This document shows, piece after piece, positions 13,101-25,100 of a stretch of DNA of 64,000 nucleotides; the stretch's first letter is position 1, and every line of letters starts with the position of its first letter. A program made the position numbers and the translations under genes. The notes under the pieces are model-generated. The model was given only the letters and a program-made list of their open reading frames with translations, ran no database searches and was not told the DNA's origin. Source of the stretch: Calliphora vicina (lineage: Eukaryota > Arthropoda > Insecta > Diptera > Calliphoridae); NCBI RefSeq assembly GCF_958450345.1, contig NC_088784.1, positions 62,419,247 through 62,483,246 on the forward strand, given 5' to 3'.

Positions 13101-16100
13101 GCATTAAGTTATCCTTTTGTATTATATACAAATTTATATAGTAGTTCCGAAGGAAATTTTTTTCTACAAATGAAAAAATATAAGTACTTTTTTGTGAAAA
13201 AAATTTAAAAATACGACCTTTTTTACATTTTCCAACTTTTAATGTATTTAACTTATTATAGTTACGAGATACATAACTGTTAGCAAGTTCTTTTGATTTT
13301 AGCAAATATAGCTGTTATTTTTAAGAACTATTTATATTTTAAATTTCAGCTCATTCGGATCATAAATGGATTTTCGGCGATTTTTTTAAAAAATGTGAGA
13401 CCCAAGATGGCCTGTAATTTTGATAATTAAGCGTAAAGAGAATTATTTACAATGACCCATCCAAAACAAATCTATTTTTTAAGGGCATGTCTATTGAACA
13501 TATTAAAAAAGAAATTTCGAAATATAAGAATGAAGAATGAAGGAGGTAGGTTTTTATTTACAGGTTTTGCTAAAACTGTAAATCAACTAAGATTTTATTT
13601 ATAAAATTCCCTTAATATTTTCGAAAACTCACATATGTATGTCCATTATTTATGATTTGCTTAAATGAAAAGTTAAAACCCCTCACTCAAGTGTATCGCA
13701 ACGCGAGTGAATGATTATGCGTGAAAAAATAACATTAAAAATATTGATGTATGTATTCGTAAACATTTGTTAACAATATAATTAAGTGATCGTAATATTT
13801 ATTTTTTGATCAATTAAATAACCACAAACAAACCTTGAGCTCTACAAGACAATTTCAGACGTAAAAAAACACGTAACAAGAGTCAAAAAAAGAGGCTGCT
13901 TGCTGAAATAATGAACTGACTTCCAAACACTTGAATTCAGTCTGCAAATCAATCAATTGACAAAAAATATAGTTGTATTTTTTTATATTTTTACGTCACT
14001 AGCCAGCAATGGAATTTGTTATGATCATTAATTAACCTTTGATGTGAAATTTATTGTAGCATTTTAATTTACAAAACAATTCGGAAACCGGATGTAAGTA
14101 CTTCTAATGTGTTAGTACCAGTAGCCAGCTCTGATTCGTGTGCTAGATGAAAGAATTGTTTATTTTAATTTGTTGATAGAAAAAATGTAACACGTGAATA
14201 TCGACACGAAATATTTGTAGAAAATTACGTTAGATAATTTTGATTAGAGTTTGTATAAAAATACCAGTTTTCATGTTTTTGCTCTTATACTACATTGTTG
14301 TGATTTTAAATGTTTTTGTTTAAATAAAATTGTTTAGTTTGTTTTTGCAATTAAGTTAATCTTAAATGTTTAATACAAAATTTGCTAGATTCCTAGATGT
14401 TCTTTAGTTCCATAATAATCTCAAAATTTCTGTACAAACTTGTGGCCTTGATGAATTGAATGATGCTGAAAGACTTATTACCTGGAACAGTAATTTGGTT
14501 TTATTACAAAAAAGTTTGCCTTTAATTATAATGGAATCGTAATTTATTATAAATTGAATTAATTATTAATAATTAATTTAAAAAAAAAACAATTTCAAAT
14601 GATTTAAAGAAAAATATACTAAAGAGTTGACCGAAATCTAATAAGCTTAACTTATTAGATTTGAAGAGTTCAGATCAATGTTTTTATACCCACCGTCAAA
14701 AAAGATGAGGGATATATTGATTTTGTCATCCGTTTGTAACATATCGAATTATTGAACCAAAAATTATATATGTGCTATATTCTGAGTCCTTATAAAATTC
14801 AATGACGATCTAGCTATGTCCGCCTGTCTGTCTGTTGAAGGCACGATAGGGCCTACAGGAAAGGACTTGGGGGGAGGACATTTTACTCAAATATTCTTTA
14901 TTGACCAGGAATGTTTTGTATTGAAAATGGGCAAAATCTGTCAAGTAATACCAGAGTTATGGACCAAAAATGTTGATTATTTTTCTGAATTGTTCCTATG
15001 ATAAACGAACAAGCTCTGTTAAAAATGGTAAGAATCGGTTTTTGAATTTTGGAGGATAAAAATCTATAAATTTGTATTTTTTACATTTAAAAATGAATTT
15101 GCTAACATTATGGAAAATATTGAAAGACATTTTTTCATACAATTTATACTTTGACAATCCTAAAGTGCTGCTAAATTTTACCATGGCAATCCTATAATTT
15201 TGTGTTATTATTCTTAGTGAATAGTTGATATGAAAGAAGAAGAATATATAAAGGCATAATTAAAAGCAATTGTCAAGTGTATGCTGTAATTCAATAGATC
15301 AACCAAACATTAGTTATATTGCTAAAATGTTAAATCCTGTATTAAAGACAAATATCCCAAAAGATTTATATGAAGAATAATGGAGAAAAATGTCATTTGT
15401 AAAATGGAACGATTGTTTTGGAGAAGAGTCTGGAAAAAATTTAAATGTATTTTGGTGTAATGTTTATTCCTACAAAGATTCTGCTGATTCAAACCCATTC
15501 AAGGTGCTTGCTCTTGCCCAATCAAGGAGAAGCTCTTCTTAAACTAAACACATACATTACAAATAATTCAATTTGCTGTGAAAAGTTCGAACCATCTCCT
15601 GAAATGTTGAAACTTTTTAACTCAAATATAATGTACAATAAAATTTCTGAAGCTAATAATTCGGAGGACTTTGATACCTAAATTTTTGTTGACTTTTTTT
15701 TTAAAATGGACCCTTTTTTAATTTTTTTTTAGCTCAAACAAAAGCTTAGATATTATCCTTGAAGACCCTTTTGGTCGCTTAGTGGGATGCGAGTGGGATA
15801 TCTATCAAAATAAATATTTTTTAACTCAAGACTTACAATTTTTGACTTTTTTTCTTTGCAAATACGAATTTTTTTTCAAAAGAAAGCTTAGGTCCATTCC
15901 TTTAAGACATTTTTAGTGCCTTAGTGGGATGCGAGTGGGATATCTATCAAAATAAATATTTTATAACTCAAGAAATACAATTTTTGAATTTTTTTTGCAA
16001 AATCGATTTTTTCTCCAATATGGGCCCTTTTTTTAAATTTTTTTTTTGCTCAAAAGAAAGCTTTGTTCTTTACCTTGGTTTCATCCCGATCGGAAGACAT

Positions 16101-19100
16101 CGATTTCAAAAGTTGGTGAAATGCCTCATATAATAATATTTAATTCAACAATAATATGTAATTTTAAATTAAAAAAGAAATAATTTTTTTTAGAGTATTT
16201 ATGGATTTTTGGGGATAAAAAAATGAAAATGGGGATGAGGGCTGGAAAAAATCTGGCAGCAGTGTCCGTACCTGCGATTAAATGTTGTAATTTTCGAGAA
16301 AAACTAATTATTTCGCCATATTTTGGCGAATGAGCTAAATTTAATTACTGTAATGATTTTTAAGTAGAAGCTATTCAGAATATCATTTTTTTATTACATA
16401 ATAAGAATCTACATAACTGATTCTATATGTGGTCAAAATTTGATGAAATTCTACTTCCACAAAGTGGGTCAAAAGATCAATTGAAATATTACTTTTATTC
16501 TAGATGTCTACTAACATAAAAATTTTAAACTCAATTATTTCGAAATGGCAAAAAAATTATTCACTATTGTTTTATAAAGGGGACAATATTACAGTCCAGA
16601 TAATTCTAAATATACTCTGAATGTTTTACTAAAATTAGAAAACGTTAAACCTTAAAGCGTGAAGGTCAAAGGTCAAATTTTTCAATATTTGGAATTTCTA
16701 ATGGAAAGATAGCGAAATGTTATATATTTTTGGGCCGATTTTGATGAAACTTAAGAAAAATATAGTATGAAGTCTAGTATTAATAATAACAGAACAAAAC
16801 TGGAAACCCCTTAATGGCACTTGGGGTTAAAATGAAACGAAACTAGCTTAATAAAATGTATTGAATGATTGTATTTTTCTTCAATTCAAATCTATAAGAA
16901 ATAGCCTTAAGCAAATTTTTTTCAATTCATTTTTGTAAATATCACTGTCCAACAGCATTTTTGGAACAGAATAGCGACCCTGAAAAGGCATGTTGAGTAT
17001 AGTCCAGCTGGTCTGAATTATTTTTTACAGTGGGTCAAAGTTTTTATTTTTTGATCGAAGGGAGCATTATACTAACTAAAAAAAAGTTGTAAGTTAATAT
17101 CTGAGAGAATTCTTATGGTCAGTTATATTATGGAATTTTATGGGGATCATTTTTGTGGAAGATCTTAACCCTCTAGCTCATCTCTTTAGGGATCAATTCA
17201 AAAAGGACATTTAATTAATAAAATATTCTACGAAAATGTTTGCCGGAAAATTTCATTGGGGGTCACCAAAGATACCAAAATTGTAAATAAAGCTTTTACG
17301 CTTAATTAGCAAAATTACACGCCACCTTGGGTCTCGTATTTTTTAAAAAAATCTATTTATGATCCGAATGAGCTGATAATTAAAATATAAATAGTCCTAG
17401 AGAAGATCTACAAAAAATATATATAAATATGTAGGTTATCACTTTCAGGTCAAGAGTTATTTAGGTTTATTTCTTTCTTTTTTTTAATTTTGCTCGATCT
17501 TTTTTAATTTTTTAGATATGTCGGGCCTACGGTGGTTCGAAATTGTTTTTTAAAATATCACCAATCTGTTGGACAGTGTAATTAAACACAAACGAAATTA
17601 ATTCAATGAGTAATGAATTATATTTATGTAAATAAAAGTGTTTGAATGAAGTTAAATATCATTAACAATTATTAAATTTTTCAAATATTTGTTTAATAAA
17701 CCTTTGATAAATTTAAAAACTGTTTATGAATATCGTGTTTAGATGTTGGGAATGATTTTATGGAATGAATGGGTGACATTTTTTAATTCCGAATTAAGAA
17801 TTTAATGAGTTAGCTCAAATTAATTAATTCTTAGCTTATTTCCAAATAAGATCTAAGAATGTGATATCCTCAAGTAGACAAATATCCTTTAGGGCACCCC
17901 GGGGAAGTATGTTGTCAATATTCTAAAATATATGGCTCGCGAGCGAACTGACTCACACATTCACCGATTTTGTAAGCATTTACAAAATCCCTTGATAACA
18001 ACAATGCGTTGGAGAAAACGTTGGACAAATGTAAAATGAAATATAATGCTACCAAATGTGTCCACTTAAGAAGAGATAGTTGTCCTCCCATATATAAAAT
18101 CAATATCAAAATTTCAGAACACAACCATGTGGGGTATCATGGAAACCACCTGAACCATCGTCTAACATGGGTCCACCATATTGTATCTAAAGTAAATAAA
18201 TAAAATTATAATCTTCTCAAATGGACTAGCGTATTGGTCCACGTTTAGCCTTAAAATCTCTCATATACAAGACCTATAAAGCATACTTTTCTTCCAATAT
18301 CGAAGAGCTAAAAAGAATGCAATCGAAACTCTTAAGGATAATAACGAATGGAGTTATTATAAAATACATATATGTAAATATACAAAACAATTTTAGACAT
18401 TCCATACAGACATTCAAAAATTTGAACTTTGAAATTAGTCAAAAACGAGACTAAATAAACAAGTCTTTTAAGAATTCTTCACAGTTTACTCATAATTGTT
18501 TTGTTTTGTTCTCCTTCATGCAAGATTTCATTCCCATATACAAACATATAAATATGTAGAAAATAAATTTATTCCTTATATTTAAACAGATATTTTATAT
18601 ACCTACTATGAGATAAATGATATTATCATCAATATTCCGAAATATTTTTAAAACGAATTGCGTATCGTCTTTAAAAATCTCTTCCCATAACTACACATTC
18701 TACGAAACTTCACACTTTTTGGCAAAATGTTTAAAAGAAAACAATTAATAAAGTAACTTCAAACATGCCCGACCATATAATTCCCTACATCAGTACGAGT
18801 AAATAGTAATAAATATATGGAAGCTATGGACAACTGATCCCTACTCTATCGTAAAACTTATTTGTGCTGGTTAAATGGACTAATATTTTTGGATCCTCCC
18901 CATTATGGCTGTATAGGAATATAAAAAAATGAACTTACCTTAACTTGATTACATATTTCAAAGCGTTTATCTTTGAGCACATGCTGTTCAAAACGCTTGG
19001 CCAATTCGATATGGTGTCTTATATACTTTTGTAGTCCGGAAATTCCATATGAACGCAAAACAAACCTGTAATTTCACATACGAGAAACAAACACAAAATC

Positions 19101-22100
19101 ATCAAACAAAACAAAAATAGACATTATTAGAATTTGTGCTCAAACAAAACAATTTTACTGCATGATCATTTTGGGTAATTTTTTGTGTAAATAAAAATAT
19201 ACAAGTTTAGGTGCTAAATACTTCTTCAATTTAACAAAACAAAATAATTTCAAACGTTCCATACGTACCACAATTTCAGTGACCGAAAACGTCGACTCAA
19301 TGGTACACCCCAATGACGATAATCGATGGCAGCATCAGAGTAGCCATGTTTCAAATACAATGGATCCACCACCAAGGCTGAGGTCAACCGGATACGATCA
19401 CGTACCCACAACGTGGAACAATCAAAATTGGTCAATAGCCATTTGTTTGGATTCGTATTAAATGAGTCGGCATATTCAATACCCTGAGGAATAGATTAAT
19501 AAGTTGATTACATAAATATATACATAAATATATACATAACTAAGTACATACTTGGGAATGTAGAAAGGAAAACATATAATACATATGGGCAATTTCCTAT
19601 CATTATACATGACATTTGTCAAGCCTGACCATAAATACCCTACACTGAGTAAATGAGCAAAAACATTTTTTTTTAATTTCAATAACTTATTTTCGTGAAT
19701 GATTTTCAGAAGTAGGCCTTATACGGGAGTTATGACTAATTATAGACCGATCACCATGCAATTAGGTCGTGTGATTTACAAATATACGAAACTTGTTTTT
19801 GTTGAATTTTATATTGATACCAACATTTTTAGGAGATGCTATAATTAATTATGTACCGATGATCATAATAATACGTGACATTACTTCCGTATATATAAAA
19901 CTAAATTGGAGCGAAATTTGTACATATAGATACATATATAAATTAAACAGTTATGAGCGATAAAGGTCAATTTCGAGAGAGCATTTGTACGGGAACTAGG
20001 TGAAATAATGTTTGAAAACGACGCACAGTAGGGACATTCCAAAAATAAGTGGAAATAAATGTGTAATTTCTCAACGGATATCCGATTTTAATAATCATTT
20101 CACATGGCTATAGTTGAGTTAAGGTATAGAATTTGGACTTTAAACACCAAGGGGTGAAGACCCAAGTTCTCAAAATAGGGTGCATGAAAAATGTTGCCAA
20201 ATGTTTATTCTCGATACGATTTGAAAGATACACTATAAATTAATTCAAAGTATTGGCCATTGCACAGTGGTTTCCCCCATAGGCCAAAAATCAAAAACAT
20301 TAATGTTTTTTTCTAAGCTTTATTGCACTAAAATTATTGACAATACTCTAAATTTTATGAATCTAGCAAATTTTGTTGTTTTTTCTGCGTGATTTAATAT
20401 TTGTGTCCATTGAAAGTGGAGTTATATTTATATTTCATATACAGTGGAGTCGGGTTTGAGTGAACACTTGATAATATGAACTACTACTGGATAGTATGAA
20501 CACACAAATGTTTACATTGGAGACTCTAAAGAGTGAACATCGCCTACCTCTATAGAGTGAACTTTAGTTTTAAATCAAAAGTTTTTATTTGTTATTTTTT
20601 GTCTACAGGTAGTTTTGACTCTCATTAGTATTTTTACACCACTTAAACTAAGTTATATTATATTTTTACACACATTTTGAATACAACACCGTTATTTTTG
20701 TTTTGGTTTTTCTGAGATTTTTTACTTTTTTTGACTCGACTATTTGTATTGCTATATAAACCAAAAAAAATAATTTCTATAAAAGTTTAGCAAGAAATAA
20801 TTAAAGATATGGACAATGGAGTGGGAGTTGCAGTTCTAGCAAATAAATTTGGTGTAGCAAAGTCCACAATATGTGGTATTAAAAAAATACAAAGTAAAAT
20901 TCTATGCCACAATAAAAGAAAATACTCCATAATTGACTTTTAAAGCAGCAATGTAAAAATTTGCCTGTCAGTGGAGAAATGCTTAATGCAAAATAAAAAA
21001 AAATACACGAGCAGTTACACGATCAGGAGGTTTCAATGCAAGCGCAGGCTGTCTTCAAGGGTATAAAGCAGCAACTCAATCTGTTAAAATTTTTTAAAAA
21101 GCCATTGACTGGGCTGAGAACAATACTAAAGATTATGAAAATATCTTAGTTTTACAAATTTCGTGATTTAGCAGTAGAAAAATTTTTTTCTTCTCGATAA
21201 TTTTTTCAGTCTCGATAAAGTGAATTTATTGGATAAAGTAAACAGGCCTTGCATTAATTAGTTCACTCTATCCCGACTCCACTGTATTGTGTTTACATAG
21301 TCAGAAAAGAAAACTTAAATTTATCTAAAAAGTTATTCGCGATATTGTGGCAGAAGTATCCAAAAACCCTACAAACATTAATTTTAACTTATTTTTTACC
21401 AAATTAAATAATAAAAGCTGGGAAAATATAAGCCCATTAAAAAATCACTGAAGAATACTTTTTTGACCTTTTCAAAACACACGTTTTTTAAAAACTACTT
21501 TTTCGCGTAGACTTTTAGTTGTTTGGCCCTCATCTGCCCACAACATCTTATACATGAAATTGTAGATATTTTACCCCTCTTTAAATTAAAAACAAGTAAG
21601 AAAGTATGGTCGGTCAAGCCCGACCATATAATACCCTACACCAAGTAAATGAGTAAAAATATTTTTCTTTTAAAATATCAATAATTTATATTTTTGAGTG
21701 ATTTTTGGAAGTGGGTCTTATATGGGAGCTATGACCAATTATGGACCGATCACCACAAAATTAGGTCGTGTGATTTATGTCTATATTAAAGTTAACTATG
21801 TTGAATTTTGTGTGTATACCAACATTTTTAAGCGATTTATGCACTTTAAAGTGATTTTCGGAAGCGGGTCTATATGGGAGCTATGACTAATTATGGACCG
21901 ATCGTAACAAAATTTGGTGACATGAATTTTGTATATATAAGAATTATTTGGAGCGAATGGAGATACATAGATAAATTAAACATTTATGACCGATAAAGTC
22001 CAATTTCGAGGGGACATTTGTATGGGGGCTAGGTGAAATAATGGACCGATTTCAGCCAGTTTCAATAGGCTTGGTCCTTGGGCCGAAAAAGTAATATGTA

Positions 22101-25100
22101 CCAAATTTCAATATCTTCAAAATTGCGACCTGTACTCTGCGCACAAGGTTTACATGGACAGCCAGCCAACCAGACGGACGGACGGACGGACATCGTTTAA
22201 TCGACTCAGAAAGTGATTCTAAGTCGATCGGTATACTTTAAGGTGGGTGTTAGACTAATATTTTTGGGCGTTACAAACATCTGCACAAACGCATAATACC
22301 CTCCCCACTATGGTGGTGTAGGGTATAAATATTGTGGCCGCGGGTTTTTGCATATTTTCGAATATGGATGTGATTTACATAGACATCCGACAAAAAATAA
22401 AGAAAAATCACATTTTGCCAACATACCATTTTTTGAGTAGTTTATTCACTTATCGTACAAATTAGAAATAAAAAATGGAACAACGGTGAGAACGTAAAGG
22501 CAAGTGTTTTGGAGAGAAAACAATATATTCAGCAACGATTTCGGGCCTAAATGGTACTTTTGGTAAATTCGAGCTATGGCAACATAGCGTGGAGATTTTT
22601 CCAAAATGTCGATCTTTAAATAGGCTCTTTTTAACTCCAGATCCATTTATTTCTGGAGCCCAAAACTTACCAACACAGAAAACAAGTAGTTAAAGTCAAT
22701 GTGTTTTAAATTTGCTTAATACTTGATATACATATATTAAAATGATATTTTACCTTATTTATTACCTTACATATATTACTTCATAACACTGTGTGTAATT
22801 TTTTAAGTCATGTAAATATAACTATTTACGGACACCACTACGTGATAGAAGAATAAAAAAAAGACCCGTGTCTCCCAGTCATACACTTTTTTATGGGCCC
22901 CCAAAGATTTGGGGCCTCGGCGTCATTTTTGCAAAAAAGTGATAACTTTCTCAGGCACATATCTTCCAAACAGTTCTGAATTTTGATTTACTCTCTGAGG
23001 CAAAGTCTATCATAGAGAACAAAAATTGCGAACATATAAAATCAAAAATTATATATGTAGTTCCTCATATTGCATTATATAACTTTTTAATTTTAGTTTT
23101 TTTTTCAATTTATATTTCAAATGAATTAAAATGAAATAAAAATAAACATTTTTGAAATACTTTATTTCAAAAGTTCTTAAAATAAATCTATATGCCAATT
23201 GACCCTTAATAGATCAAATGGCTACTGTGGCTACAGTTGTTAATAGTTTTTCCTAAAAATATGCAAACTTTAAGTTCTTCGGGCATGCTATGAGCTGACA
23301 AATTTTGAAGACCGTAACTTTTTTATTTTTGGAGATATTGATTTTTGACAGCTTCTCCATATAAGGGAAACCACTGTGCACTGTTAGCAATGACATTTTC
23401 CAATCTTTCTGGCTACATATGGATTCCGCGCCAAAAGAACTGCACAACTTTTGAGGCCAAAAACATATCAAGTCAATTTCGGATACTCAGTTCAGAAGTG
23501 AAGCGTATCTAGAGTGATCAAATATTCGACATATACAAAAAACCGGTTTTCGAATAATTCCAAAAAGCGAATTTTTTTAAAATCCGATTTTCGGGTTTTT
23601 CTATCAAAAACCGGTTCAAATTACCAGGTTATCCCGCGGTCGTAAGTCCCTAGACGACCTATATCTTCGTATAGGAAGCTGGAATCAACAGTGATAATGG
23701 TATGGTACATACTTCACCAGTTCATACGTCGAGTTATAAATGGTGCTCCACCAATTTACGATTTGGGTTATAAATGGTACTCCACCAGTATCAATGAGTT
23801 TTTATGGTCTCCAAATTAAAAGACACGCGATTGGTGTAAACTACGTAGAACAGGAACCGTTATATGAAGCTACATCACACACGCCAGACCGAGATGCAAA
23901 ATTGTCGAAGGCAAAAAACGGAAACGAGACTGATTGCCGGTTTGTCGAATAACTCGAAAACCGTCATTTTGTAAAAACCGGAAAATTGGCCTCTCTAAGC
24001 GTATCCCAGAAGGAGCATTCTGCATCGATCGAAACAAATAATAGTCGAACGGGGCAGGGTCTGGACTATATAGCGGATGAGGCAAAACATCCCAACCACT
24101 TCTTTCTAAATAGTTTTAACAGGTATTGAATAATATGGCCGAGCTTTTCGGCCAATGCGCGCTGGCCAGATTTTAGGAGCTCATAATAGATAGGCGATCA
24201 ACCCACCTCTCAAAACATGAAATCAATGGAACATATTCACCATTAGCTTCGATGATCTTCAGTGGCACTTTTTTTCAAATTAAAGAAGTAAGCTAAACTT
24301 CCCCCATATGACGTTTTGTTGGTACAAAACTAACCCCGATTATGTTTTAACTAAACTTTAAACTGACAGTTTTCATACAAATTAATCACATAAACTTTCG
24401 CAAAACCGAAATATATTCAAGCTTAATATATATCTATAAAAATCTGCGGAACTTACCTTTAACAATGGCTTCAACTCTGGACATATAAAAGAATTACCGG
24501 CATAGGCCGCATCCACATGCAGCCAAACTCCAGGGAATTTTTGTAGCTCTTGACCAATTTCATATAAATTATCGAAAGAACATGAGCCAGTGGTGCCCAA
24601 TGTTGTGGACACAAAGAAGGGTACAAACCCCTGCAATTCATCTTCTTCCATGGCCTAAACAGACAAATTTTATATTTAACATATGTTAATCTATTAAGAT
24701 TTTCGTTCTACCTCAGCAATGGTTTCTCCCCTTAAACTGGCATTCTCATCGGGTTCCAAAATTCTCAGCTTAACAAATGATATCATGGCCGCCTTTTCCA
24801 CACAACTGTGGGCTTCTTTGGAGCAATACGCCATTAGTTTCGATAGAAGTTGACACTCCTCAACAAAGGGATGTTGGGACTTAAGACGTTTCAAGGCTTG
24901 AGCTCGGGCTGCCAACATTGTTACCAATATACATTCAGATGCAGAAGTCTATAATATTAACGTAAATTTCCAACACTCGCCTCTTTAGTTTTTATTTCGT
25001 TCCACTCTACCCACCTGTATAACACCACCTCCAGTACTACCTTCCTTCAATGCCAAAAAATGATCTGGCAAACCAATGGCCTTACCCAACCAATCCAATA

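Noticed and set aside
19279..19461. Plus-strand frame over Tdc2 exon 5
   Set aside because: Shadow of the minus-strand exon, which carries the lysine of the PLP site and consensus splice borders.
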